Below, one piece after another: positions 15,601 through 23,832 of a stretch of 28,322 bases of DNA; the stretch's first letter is position 1; each line of letters begins with the position of its first letter. The stretch is from JAZRZI01 sp045601325 (GTDB lineage: Bacteria; Bacillota_I; Bacilli_A; RFN20; CAG-826), in NCBI GenBank assembly GCA_045601325.1, contig JAZRZI010000024.1, positions 1-28,322 on the forward strand, read 5' to 3'. The notes beneath the pieces are model-generated. The model ran no database searches and was not told the origin of the DNA. It was given only the letters and a program-made list of their open reading frames with translations. Both the position numbers and the translations under genes were made by a program.

Positions 15601-15629
15601 ATTATATGCCAATAGCGGGAAAGAAATAA
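15601..15629 (-). promoter_or_regulatory. Candidate promoter giving a leaderless PHP transcript
   Basis: Minus strand -10 TATAAT (15606-15601) lies seven bases before the homology-supported ATG at 15593, with TTATTT 17 bases upstream as a weak -35. No Shine-Dalgarno exists between. Readthrough from the RhuM gene 49 bases upstream is the alternative. Confidence 0.4.
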
Positions 15630-15642
15630 TGATATTTGTGTT

Positions 15643-16440
15643 TTACGCTTTCTTAATCATCTCTTCTTGAGTTCTATCATATTCTCTATTGAGTGAAGAT
15701 ATCTTAGAGCCAATATCTTTTAATGATTGACCAGATTTATAGCAGATATCATCTACAAAGATATATCTATCATGAAAGTTATTGGAATGAATAACTGTAT
15801 AGATATCATTGCTTTCAATGTTCTTATTCTTTGTATTTGTGATGATGGTTATCTTAACTTTTATATTTCTTAATACTTCATCAAAATCATGATTGAAGTA
15901 GTTATCAATTATTAAGATAGATTCTCTTGCTGATTCTAAATATCTTTTGATAGATAAGAATCCTTTAAGTGTTTCATCTGCATTAAACTCAATGTGATGA
16001 GATATATTATGTTCTAATAATGATAGCCGATTGGAAATATCAACTATGCTTTGTTGACATATTAAGCATCTATCATTATTAATCACATATCCTTTGGTTA
16101 GATATTGTCTTAATACTTTATTAGCCCAACGTCTAAAAACATTTCCTTCAGGTGATCTTACTCTATATCCCACTGATAAAATGACATCGAGGTTGAAATA
16201 TTCAATGTAATGAGTTTGACCATTAATCTGATGTGCATGTTTTGCACACGAGGTATTTTGATCAAGTTCTCTTTCCTCATAGATGTTAATTATGTGTCTT
16301 GTAATAACGGACCTATCTCTACCGAAGACCTGAGACATTTGCTCTTTTGTAAGCCACACAGTTTCTTCATTAGGTGATACATTAACATCTAATTCGATTT
16401 CGTTATCTTTAAATTTAATTAATTCGTATTTATCGTTCAT
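15643..16440 (-). CDS. RhuM-family protein with PLD-like C-terminal domain
   Basis: Residues 1-120 are a RhuM/ORF6N-type module: TVWLTKEQMSQVFGRDRSVI (DNA-binding-like helix-turn-helix), then HYIEYFNLDVILSVGYRVRS and FRRWANKVLRQYLTKGY. The remainder differs from common RhuM proteins: a linker with a short coiled coil (about 125-150), then SILIIDNYFNHDFDEVL, KITIITN and FHDRYIFVDDICYKSGQSL, in which H223-D224-R225 and a following Lys-rich loop resemble one half of a phospholipase D/nuclease-like fold. Such proteins occur in phage and defence islands; activity is unknown. A near-perfect GGAGG precedes the start. The gene is alone, divergent from the DUF2188 operon. The Lys of a normal HxK motif is Arg-shifted, so catalysis is uncertain. 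Confidence 0.7.
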   Translation of the reverse strand: MNDKYELIKFKDNEIELDVNVSPNEETVWLTKEQMSQVFGRDRSVITRHIINIYEERELDQNTSCAKHAHQINGQTHYIEYFNLDVILSVGYRVRSPEGNVFRRWANKVLRQYLTKGYVINNDRCLICQQSIVDISNRLSLLEHNISHHIEFNADETLKGFLSIKRYLESARESILIIDNYFNHDFDEVLRNIKVKITIITNTKNKNIESNDIYTVIHSNNFHDRYIFVDDICYKSGQSLKDIGSKISSLNREYDRTQEEMIKKA

Positions 16441-16511
16441 AAAAAGAACCTCCTATTTATATAAAAGTGCTTTTTAATCAAAAATTTTTAAAAAAATAAG
16501 AAGTTTTTGTA

Positions 16512-16574
16512 TATAATGACATATTTATCGCTCAATTTTGACTAATTAAGTTATTTATTGTAATTGTATTACAA
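16512..16574 (+). promoter_or_regulatory. Promoter region and operator-like dyad before the H1-like gene
   Basis: The 194-base divergent region holds TATAAT at 16512-16517, a TTGACT at 16538-16543 with TAATTG 17 bases on (a usable sigma-70 pair), and a 17-base dyad TTGTAAT-TGT-ATTACAA at 16558-16574 that overlaps the second -10 box and looks like an operator. Which promoter serves which gene cannot be told by eye. Confidence 0.4.
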
Positions 16575-16634
16575 ATTGAATAAACTAAATATAAGTAAAA
16601 ACTACATAATCATTTATTAAAAAGGGGAAAATTT

Positions 16635-16970
16635 ATGGCAGTTAAAAACGCAAAAAAAGCACCTGCAAAGGTCGAAAAGAAAGCTGCACCTGCAAAGGCC
16701 GCTAAACCAGCACCAAAAGCAGCTCCAGCAAAACCAGCTAAAGCAGCTCCAGCAAAAGAAGCTCCAAAAGCAAAAATTTATCACGTCTCAAAAAGAGCAG
16801 AAGACAAGAAATGGCAAGTATTTATCGCAGGTAGTGATAAAGTCATTAAACTCTTTGATACAAAAGTTGAAGCAGAAGAATATGTTTCTAAAATGGCAGA
16901 AAACCAAGGCGCTACATATTTAACACACGCTTCTAAAGGCGCCAACAAAGGCAGAATTCAAAAGAAATAA
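16635..16970 (+). CDS. Small basic DUF2188 protein with histone H1-like Lys/Ala/Pro tail
   Basis: A 111-residue protein. The first ~50 residues are almost only Ala, Lys and Pro (AKKAPAKVEKKAAPAKAAK and similar), the composition of histone H1 tails, chlamydial Hc1 and AlgP. Residues ~52-111 are a DUF2188 domain (IYHVSKRAEDKKWQVFIAGS, KVIKLFDTKVEAEEYVSKM) ending in basic residues (NKGRIQKK). The domain matches the C-terminus of the membrane protein at 9267. Binding to nucleic acid through the basic tail is a fair inference; a structural or nucleoid-associated role is possible. The start follows AAAAGGGGAAA. Its stop overlaps the SGNH hydrolase start by one base (TAATG). Confidence 0.85.
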   Translation: MAVKNAKKAPAKVEKKAAPAKAAKPAPKAAPAKPAKAAPAKEAPKAKIYHVSKRAEDKKWQVFIAGSDKVIKLFDTKVEAEEYVSKMAENQGATYLTHASKGANKGRIQKK

Positions 16971-17635
16971 TGAAAATTAATGTATTAGGTGATTCAATCA
17001 CCATTGGAGCAGTCGCATCTAGTCCAGATACAATGTTTTGCACTGTCTTATCAAAAGAATTGAATTGCGAAGTCAATTGCTACGGATGTGGTGGTTCACG
17101 CATCGCCGAACAAAAAGAACACAAAGAAGAATGGGATGAAGCATCATTTTTAAGTCGTGCTGATGACATGGAAAAAGATGCCGATTATGTCTTTGTCTTT
17201 GGTGGCACGAATGACTATGGTCACGGTGATGCTGATTTTGGAAATATGTTAGATAGAGATGTGCATACATTCTTCGGTGCGTTGCACGCTCTTATTCGCA
17301 AATTATTACAAACTTGGAGACCAGACCAAATTACTTTCATTTTGCCTTTAAGAAGATACAAGGAAAATGTTTCTTGTCCTGAAGGTGAAAAGAAAGATAA
17401 TCCAGGTCTAGAACAATATCGTTTAGCTATTAAACAAGTATGTGGTTTCTATGGCATCGTTTATGTTGATTTTAGAGATTCATTCCCTATTCCTCAAACT
17501 AACGAACCTAGTAGATATTATGGAGATGGATTACATCCAACAGATATTGGTCATTCAGTAATCGCTCAAAGAATTGCGATTTATATTAAGAATCGCTACT
17601 TAGAACCTAAAAACGTTCAATACATTAATTTATAG
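16970..17635 (+). CDS. SGNH/GDSL-family hydrolase, cytoplasmic
   Basis: A 221-residue SGNH hydrolase with all four blocks: block I VLGDSITIG (nucleophile S9), block II Gly in CYGCGGSRI, block III GGTNDYGHGD, block V DGLHPTDIGH (D186, H189). No signal peptide. In this fold the enzyme removes acyl groups, often acetyl groups from sugars. It sits between the DUF2188 gene (one-base overlap) and L-fucose isomerase (10-base gap), so deacetylation of a fucose-containing glycan product is plausible but unproven. Confidence 0.85.
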   Translation: MKINVLGDSITIGAVASSPDTMFCTVLSKELNCEVNCYGCGGSRIAEQKEHKEEWDEASFLSRADDMEKDADYVFVFGGTNDYGHGDADFGNMLDRDVHTFFGALHALIRKLLQTWRPDQITFILPLRRYKENVSCPEGEKKDNPGLEQYRLAIKQVCGFYGIVYVDFRDSFPIPQTNEPSRYYGDGLHPTDIGHSVIAQRIAIYIKNRYLEPKNVQYINL

Positions 17636-17645
17636 GAGATAAATT

Positions 17646-19478
17646 ATGGCAAAAAAACTTATAGGTGAATACCCAGTTATTGGTATCCGTCCAATCATTG
17701 ATGGCAGACAAGGCCCTATGATGCTTCGTGAATCCTTAGAAGGACAAACAATGGCAATGGCAGAAGCTGCTAAAAAATTATTTGAAGAAAACTTACGTTA
17801 CTCTGATGGCACACCTGTCAAAGTAGTTATCGCAAGCCATTCTATCGGTAGAGTTCCTGAATCAGCAGCGTGTGCTGAAGAATTCAGAAGACAAGGTGTC
17901 GCTATTACATTATCTGTTACACCATGTTGGTGCTACGGTAGTGAAACAATGGACATCGATCCAATGACAATTAAAGCTGTTTGGGGTTTCAATGGTACTG
18001 AAAGACCTGGCGCTGTCTATCTTGCATCTGTTTTAGCAACTCATGCACAAAAAGGTTTACCAGCATTTGGTATCTATGGTCATGAAGTTCAAGATAGAGA
18101 CCAAGTTACTCAAATTCCTGAAGACGTTAAAGAAAAATTGCTTAGATTTGGTAGAGCAGCTGTGGCTGCCGCTACTATGAGAGGCAAATCATACTTACAA
18201 ATTGGTTCACAATGTATGGGTATTGGTGGTTCTATCATGGATCAAGCGTTCATGGAAGAATATCTTGGTATGCGTGTTGAATCCGTTGACGAAGTTGAAA
18301 TCTTACGTCGTATGGAAGAAGGCATCTATAACAAAGCAGATTATAAGAAAGCTCTTGCTTGGACAAAAGAACATTGCAAAGAAGGTAGAGATGATAACCC
18401 AGTATCAGTTAATTTCTTAGGCAAAGAACACAAGATTCAATTCACTCATAGTGAAAAACAAAAACAATGGGAATTCACCATTAAAATGTACTGTATTATC
18501 AAAGATTTAATGCAAGGCAATGATAGATTACCAAAAGGTTTCGAAGAAGAAAAACTTGGTCATAACGCTATCGCAGCAGGTTTCCAAGGACAACGTCAAT
18601 GGACAGACCACTGGCCAAACTGTGACTATCCAGAAGCAATTCTTAACTCTTCATTCGATTTCACAGGTAAGAAAGAACCAATGACATTCGCAACTGAAAA
18701 CGACGTCTTAAATGGTATCTCAATGTTGTTCATGAGACTCTTAACTGGTAGAGCACAAATCTTCGCTGATGTTAGAACATATTGGTCTAATGAAGCAGTT
18801 AAACGTGTTACTGGTTATAGCTTAGAAGGCAAAGCGAAAGAAAATGGTGGTATCATCCACTTATTAAATAGTGGCGCAGCATGTTTAGATGCATGTGGCG
18901 AATGCGTTGATGAAAATGGTAATCCAACTATGAAACAATGGTGGGATGTTACTGAAGAAGATATTAAGAAGATGACAGACGCAACTGTTTGGTGCGAAGC
19001 CGGATTTGATAACTTCCGTGGTGGTGGTTTTTCATCTCACTTCGTTACACGTGCTGAAATGCCTGCAACTATGATTCGTTTAAATCTTGTTAAAGGTTTA
19101 GGACCAGTCTTACAAATCGTTGAAGGTTGGACAGTTAAACTTCCTGATGAAGTTACAGACACATTAATGGAAAGAACAAATCCTACTTGGCCATGTACAT
19201 GGTTCACACCTAGAACAACAGGTAAGGGTGCATTCAAATCCGCATATGATGTGATGAATAACTGGGGCGCAAACCATGGCGCAATTAGCTATGGACACGT
19301 TGGTGCTGACTTATTAACATTAGCATCAATTCTTAGAATTCCAGTATGTATGCATAACGTTGACGAAGACAAGATTTTCCGTCCAGCAGCGTGGAATGCA
19401 TTCGGTATGGATAAAGAAGGACAAGACTATAGAGCGTGTGAAACCTATGGTCCTATGTACAAAAACATCCGTAAGTAA
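17646..19478 (+). CDS. fucI: L-fucose isomerase
   Basis: Converts L-fucose to L-fuculose (also D-arabinose to D-ribulose) with Mn2+. At 610 residues it is a little longer than the ~590 of E. coli. The opening IGIRPIIDGRQGPMMLRESLE is diagnostic, and the metal ligands fall in FATENDVLNG (E351), FADVRTYWS (D375) and AISYGHVGAD (H551), matching E. coli positions 337, 361 and 528. The start follows TAGGAGATAAATT. It ends the H1-like-SGNH-fucI run and is followed by a terminator. Fuculokinase is not in the window; the aldolase at 26539 may take the product onward. Confidence 0.96.
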   Translation: MAKKLIGEYPVIGIRPIIDGRQGPMMLRESLEGQTMAMAEAAKKLFEENLRYSDGTPVKVVIASHSIGRVPESAACAEEFRRQGVAITLSVTPCWCYGSETMDIDPMTIKAVWGFNGTERPGAVYLASVLATHAQKGLPAFGIYGHEVQDRDQVTQIPEDVKEKLLRFGRAAVAAATMRGKSYLQIGSQCMGIGGSIMDQAFMEEYLGMRVESVDEVEILRRMEEGIYNKADYKKALAWTKEHCKEGRDDNPVSVNFLGKEHKIQFTHSEKQKQWEFTIKMYCIIKDLMQGNDRLPKGFEEEKLGHNAIAAGFQGQRQWTDHWPNCDYPEAILNSSFDFTGKKEPMTFATENDVLNGISMLFMRLLTGRAQIFADVRTYWSNEAVKRVTGYSLEGKAKENGGIIHLLNSGAACLDACGECVDENGNPTMKQWWDVTEEDIKKMTDATVWCEAGFDNFRGGGFSSHFVTRAEMPATMIRLNLVKGLGPVLQIVEGWTVKLPDEVTDTLMERTNPTWPCTWFTPRTTGKGAFKSAYDVMNNWGANHGAISYGHVGADLLTLASILRIPVCMHNVDEDKIFRPAAWNAFGMDKEGQDYRACETYGPMYKNIRK

Positions 19479-19496
19479 TTATCTTAAAAACAAATT

Positions 19497-19521
19497 GGAC
19501 TGCCGTGATGTAGTCCTTTTT
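19497..19521 (+). terminator. Terminator after fucI
   Basis: GGACT (19497-19501) and AGTCC (19512-19516) form a short GC-bearing stem followed by five T; the flanking A and T runs extend it loosely. Confidence 0.65.
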
Positions 19522-19550
19522 GTTTGCTTATTTCAAATGAAAAAAGCAAA

Positions 19551-19565
19551 TGTGTGTGCTAAAAT
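19551..19565 (+). promoter_or_regulatory. Extended -10 promoter candidate for the fucosidase operon
   Basis: TGCTAAAAT (TAAAAT at 19560-19565 with TG one base before) lies 30 bases before the start codon, after the fucI terminator. No good -35 at the usual distance, so an extended -10 type is assumed. Confidence 0.35.
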
Positions 19566-19595
19566 GATAACGTATGTCGAAAAGGAGGAAACAAT

Positions 19596-21548
19596 ATGAA
19601 AGCGAGAAAAGATAGTTTCTTTGGTCTTCATTTTGATTTCCATGCGAATAAGAATTCCGGTGTCATTGGAAAAGGCTTTGACGCAAAGGTCATGGAAGAA
19701 CTTTTAGATAGAGTTAGACCTGACTTCGTGCAATGCGATACTAAAGGACATCCAGGTTTATCAAGTTATCCAACTAAAGCAGGCAATCCTGCTCCTAGCT
19801 TGGAAGGTGATCCATTAAAAGAATGGAGAAGGATAACTAGAAAATACGATACTGCGTTATACGCTCATTATTCGGGTTGTTTTGATCAAGAAGTAATTAA
19901 ACAAAATCCATCTTGGGGTATTGTGTGGCCTAGTGGAGAAAAAAGCACAGACTTTGTTTCTTTAAATTCTGATTATGATAAAGAAGTTTTAATTCCTCAA
20001 TTTGTAGAATTAGCAACTATCTATGATTTAGATGGTTTATGGGTTGATGGAGAATGCTGGAGTGCCCATTACGATATTGGTGAGCTTTCTAAAGAAGCAT
20101 TCAAAAAATCAACTGGTAAAAACTATGAAGATGTGGAACCAAGTGAATATTTGGAATTTTTAAGAGAATGTTTTAGAAACCACGTTAGAAATTATGTGAA
20201 AGCTGGCCATGATGCCAAAGCAAACTTCCAAATTTGTTCTAACTGGATGTATTCATCTCAAGTTCCTGAAGAGCCTAATACAGGTGTGGATTATATCTCT
20301 TGTGATTTATATCCAACTAATTCATTAGAGGGCTCTAGATTAGAAACTAGAATCTGCCAAGGACATGATTTGCCTTGGGATATTATGTCTTGGGGATTTT
20401 CTTTCCCAACCCATCATCAAAAGAGTGTTCTTCAATTATGTCAAGAAGCTGCCTTTATCATTTCTATGGGTGGTGGTTTCCAAGTTTATGAAGAAGAAGC
20501 ACCTTCTTGCTCTATGAAGGATCCTTCTGCAATAGAAAAGCTATCTAAGATTTCTAAATTCGCTAGAGATAGAGAAGAATTTGTTCACTATAATACACCT
20601 ATATGCGACACTGCATTAATCTATTCCACGAAGAACTATTATTATAATAATAAAGATAGATTATTTGGCGATATGGGAAGATATAACATCGATTGCAAAG
20701 GCATGATTGATGCTTTATTAGAAAACCAAATCCCTACTGAAGTTATCTTAACTTATAAAGCACTTAAAAATGATTTAAGTAAATATAGATTGCTTGTCTT
20801 AGGCAATTTAGATGTTATTGAATCTGAACTAAAATCTTCTTTATTAGATTATGTTTCTAATGGCGGAAATCTTTTATTGGCAGGTCCTGATTCAATTAAT
20901 TTATTCAACGATGTCTTAAACTTAGAAGTTGTTGATAAACTAGATGACGCTCATTTCAAATTATTAACAAGTAAATACGAAGTTGAATTAGCGGGATCAC
21001 ATTCAATTATTGATTATTCTAAGGCAAATAAATCAATGTACTTAGGTGAAGCCACAGTTGATTTAAAGAATTGCTCTTTGAATCCACCTCCAACAATTTA
21101 CTTTAATAAACTCATCCCTAGTTATATAAAAGTTAATTACGGAAAAGGAAACTTTAGAGTGGTGACGTTTGATCTAGGCACAACTTATTTCAAAGAAAAG
21201 ACTTATCAGTTACGTGATTTCCTTTATGAAGTTATTCAAGACATTCCTCAAAAACTTTGCGTTAAAGGTAGCCATTTAGTGGATACGAATATCAACACAA
21301 AGAATGGAAAGGATTATATCCATCTTATGAACTATGGTGGTCCACATGAATCCACATTTGTTAAAACATATGATGAACTTCAACCAATCTATAATCTGGA
21401 AATTAGTTATGAAATTAATAAAGAAGTTAAGTCTTTAACCCTTCAACCAGAAGGATTAGATATACCTTTCTTAGAAGAAGAAGGCAAGATAAAATTTGCT
21501 TTACCTAAATTGGACATTTATGCAATTATTGAAATTGCATATAAATAG
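19596..21548 (+). CDS. Putative alpha-L-fucosidase-like glycosidase (GHL6/GH151 type)
   Basis: A 650-residue enzyme without signal peptide. The N-terminal TIM barrel begins GLHFDFHANKNS and holds VRPDFVQCDTKGHPGLSSYP and IYDLDGLWVDGECW (D151, E153), a strand-end acidic pair as in retaining glycosidases. From about residue 370 there is a beta-galactosidase-trimerisation/amidotransferase-like domain (YRLLVLGNLDVIESELKSSL, NGGNLLLAGP), then a small beta domain. This layout is that of GHL6 proteins, some of which are GH151 alpha-L-fucosidases. Its place right after fucI supports fucose as product. An arabinosidase or galactosidase is possible. The start has AAAAGGAGG. It overlaps the manA ribosome binding site, so manA and the ROK kinase are co-transcribed. 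Confidence 0.65.
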   Translation: MKARKDSFFGLHFDFHANKNSGVIGKGFDAKVMEELLDRVRPDFVQCDTKGHPGLSSYPTKAGNPAPSLEGDPLKEWRRITRKYDTALYAHYSGCFDQEVIKQNPSWGIVWPSGEKSTDFVSLNSDYDKEVLIPQFVELATIYDLDGLWVDGECWSAHYDIGELSKEAFKKSTGKNYEDVEPSEYLEFLRECFRNHVRNYVKAGHDAKANFQICSNWMYSSQVPEEPNTGVDYISCDLYPTNSLEGSRLETRICQGHDLPWDIMSWGFSFPTHHQKSVLQLCQEAAFIISMGGGFQVYEEEAPSCSMKDPSAIEKLSKISKFARDREEFVHYNTPICDTALIYSTKNYYYNNKDRLFGDMGRYNIDCKGMIDALLENQIPTEVILTYKALKNDLSKYRLLVLGNLDVIESELKSSLLDYVSNGGNLLLAGPDSINLFNDVLNLEVVDKLDDAHFKLLTSKYEVELAGSHSIIDYSKANKSMYLGEATVDLKNCSLNPPPTIYFNKLIPSYIKVNYGKGNFRVVTFDLGTTYFKEKTYQLRDFLYEVIQDIPQKLCVKGSHLVDTNINTKNGKDYIHLMNYGGPHESTFVKTYDELQPIYNLEISYEINKEVKSLTLQPEGLDIPFLEEEGKIKFALPKLDIYAIIEIAYK

Positions 21549-21556
21549 GAGTTGTT

Positions 21557-22465
21557 ATGGAAGTTTGTAAATTAGAACCTGTAATCAAATCATATATATG
21601 GGGTGGAAACTATTTCCAACCATTTGGGAAAGGTGTAGATATAGATATTATTTCTGAGCTTTGGGAGCTATCTCTTAGAGATGGCAATTCATCTATAATA
21701 GTATCTGGCAAAGACGCTGGAAAAACATTATTAGATGCTGTCAGTAAAGAAGACATTGGACCAGCTGGAGATAGATTTAAATATTTTCCTTTATTAATTA
21801 AATTAATCGACGCAAAAGATAATTTATCTGTTCAAGTGCACCCTAGTGATGACTACGCGCTTAAAAATGAAAATTCATTTGGCAAAAGCGAAATGTGGCA
21901 CATAATATCCGCTGATGAGGGATGTGGATTATATGTTGGATTAAATGACAATTATTCAAAAGATGATATAGCCTCTAAACTTAACGATGGAAGCATATTA
22001 AATGCTTTAAATTTCTTTAAGGTTAAAGCAGGCGATACTTTCATTATTAATCCAGGAACAATTCATGCGATTGGTAAAGGTGTTAGATTAATTGAAATTC
22101 AACAAAATAGTGATCTTACTTATCGTTTATATGATTACAATCGTGTTGGAAAAGATGGAAAACCTAGAGAACTTCATATAGAAAAAGCTTTAAAAGTTAT
22201 TGATTATAAAAAATATCAAGGCGTTGCTGCAGGTGAAAAAACTCTAGCAGATAACCGTTATTTTACTGTCAAAAGAGATAGTGTTATTAATGAAAAAGAA
22301 ATCTTTGCTAACGAAGATTCATTTGTTTCATTTACATTCTTAGATGGTGAAGGAACAGTTAATGATATTCCTTATAAAAAGTATGATACATTCTTTGTCC
22401 CTTATGGCAAAGTAGCTAACATAAAAGGTAATGGTGAAATTATTATTTCATCAGTTAGAAAGTAG
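21557..22465 (+). CDS. manA: Mannose-6-phosphate isomerase, class I short form
   Basis: Interconverts mannose-6-phosphate and fructose-6-phosphate with zinc. Cupin protein of 302 residues, the short Bacillota type: IWGGNYFQPFGK, PLLIKLIDAKDNLSVQVHPSD with zinc ligands Q93 and H95, KSEMWHII, and the C-terminal INPGTIHAIGKGVRLIEIQQ with the last histidine. AGGAG at the fucosidase stop serves as its ribosome binding site (spacer 5). With the following ROK kinase it makes a two-step route from mannose to fructose-6-phosphate. Confidence 0.93.
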   Translation: MEVCKLEPVIKSYIWGGNYFQPFGKGVDIDIISELWELSLRDGNSSIIVSGKDAGKTLLDAVSKEDIGPAGDRFKYFPLLIKLIDAKDNLSVQVHPSDDYALKNENSFGKSEMWHIISADEGCGLYVGLNDNYSKDDIASKLNDGSILNALNFFKVKAGDTFIINPGTIHAIGKGVRLIEIQQNSDLTYRLYDYNRVGKDGKPRELHIEKALKVIDYKKYQGVAAGEKTLADNRYFTVKRDSVINEKEIFANEDSFVSFTFLDGEGTVNDIPYKKYDTFFVPYGKVANIKGNGEIIISSVRK

Positions 22466-22476
22466 TAGGTATATTT

Positions 22477-23424
22477 ATGGTTGCAATTGGAATTGATGTT
22501 GGTGGCACATCTATTAAAGGTGCATCTATCACTAGTGATGGACAAGTTGGAAAAGTGTTTTCCATGCCTGTTATTAAAGGTGAAGATGGCAATGTCACAA
22601 TTGAAAAATTAGCAAAAATAGTCAAAGACTATATTAAAGAAGAAAAACTTGAAAACGATATTGTTGGTATTGGTTTAGGTATTCCTGGCACGATTGAATC
22701 TACAACTGGTGTTTGTTCTTATTCTAATAATTTAAAATGGGAAAACGTTCCTGTCGTTGATATTTTTCATAAATATTTAGATTATCCTGTTAGAATCACT
22801 AACGACGCTAATGCGGCTACACTCGGTGAATTTATGTTTGGTGCAGGTAAGGATTATCAAAACTGCATCATGATTACATTAGGTACAGGTGTTGGCAGTG
22901 GTGTTATTGTTGATGGTAGATTATACGAGGGAAATGAAGGCAAAGGTTCAGAACTTGGTCACACCGTTATTGAATTAAATGGCAGACAATGCACATGTGG
23001 CAGGAAAGGCTGTTTCGAACAATATGCATCTGCAACTGCGATTATTAACGATTCTATTAAAGCTATGGAAGCTCATCCAGAAAGTTTGATGCATGATGTT
23101 GCAAATGAAATTGGCAAAGTCAATGGCATGGTGCCTTTTGAAGCAATGAGAAGAGGGGATGAAGCTGCTAAAGAAGTAGTGAATAATTACATCTTCTATT
23201 TAGGTGAAGGACTATTGAATATATGTAACATCTTCCGTCCTGCAGTTATTATTCTTTCTGGTGGCATTGCTAATGAAGGTGATAATCTATTAGTTCCTTT
23301 AAAACAATATTTAAAAGAAAATCAATATGGTTATCCTAGAACTCCTGCAGTAGAAATTATCGTTGCTAAGTTAGGCTACGATAGTGGCAAAATAGGCGCA
23401 GCAGCATTATTTTTTGAAAAATAG
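22477..23424 (+). CDS. ROK-family sugar kinase (glucokinase/mannokinase-like)
   Basis: A 315-residue ROK kinase of normal build: AIGIDVGGTSIKG (ATP-binding D7), NDANAATLGEFMFG with the catalytic Asp, ELGHTVI and the zinc cluster CTCGRKGCFEQYAS. These mark a glucokinase-type enzyme; substrates in the family include glucose, mannose, fructose and N-acetylmannosamine. Directly behind manA, mannose is a reasonable physiological substrate. The ribosome binding site is moderate (GTAGG). No clear helix-turn-helix, so it is a kinase, not a ROK repressor. Last gene of its operon; the terminator downstream is weak. Confidence 0.88.
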   Translation: MVAIGIDVGGTSIKGASITSDGQVGKVFSMPVIKGEDGNVTIEKLAKIVKDYIKEEKLENDIVGIGLGIPGTIESTTGVCSYSNNLKWENVPVVDIFHKYLDYPVRITNDANAATLGEFMFGAGKDYQNCIMITLGTGVGSGVIVDGRLYEGNEGKGSELGHTVIELNGRQCTCGRKGCFEQYASATAIINDSIKAMEAHPESLMHDVANEIGKVNGMVPFEAMRRGDEAAKEVVNNYIFYLGEGLLNICNIFRPAVIILSGGIANEGDNLLVPLKQYLKENQYGYPRTPAVEIIVAKLGYDSGKIGAAALFFEK

Positions 23425-23492
23425 ATTTTGCCGTCCATAAAATTGGACACATTAAATGATAAATTCTCCTTGAACATGATTTAAGGATTTTT

Positions 23493-23588
23493 ATGAAAAC
23501 ACGTTCAATTTCTAAACTAAAAAATAATTTTTCTTACTCTTTTGGTAGTTTTACTATCCAATTGAGAGTTGCAAGAAAGTTTGTGTAA
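23493..23588 (+). CDS. Possible 31-codon small ORF
   Basis: ATG preceded by AAGGA with a 5-base spacer; peptide begins MKTRSISKLKNNFSYSFGS and ends in a basic stretch. No family recognised. It could be a fragment of a lost gene. Support is the ribosome binding site only. Confidence 0.2.
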   Translation: MKTRSISKLKNNFSYSFGSFTIQLRVARKFV

Positions 23589-23832
23589 TTTGACTTTTAG
23601 TTAAGTGACATACTCTCGCCACTTAAACAATAATGTTTTGAAGCAGGGGCTTCTTGTTCAAGGGCTATGACTATTGCATTGCTTACTTTTCGTTAAATGA
23701 AGTTTTTAGAGCTCAAAATCAAGATTTTAGAAATGGTTATTATTATCGCCACCTGAAAATTCATTATTGTTTACTTCAATATAATTTAGTTATTGGCAAA
23801 AATGGCATTTTTTGACTAAAAAGTTATCATAT

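Noticed and set aside
19539..19599. Short ORF starting MKKANVCAK before the fucosidase, ending in an ATGA overlap
   Set aside because: It contains the fucosidase Shine-Dalgarno and the -10 box lies inside it; no ribosome binding site of its own.
22477..23424. ROK transcriptional repressor controlling the glycan genes
   Set aside because: The protein begins directly with the ATP-binding motif and has no N-terminal helix-turn-helix; it is a kinase.
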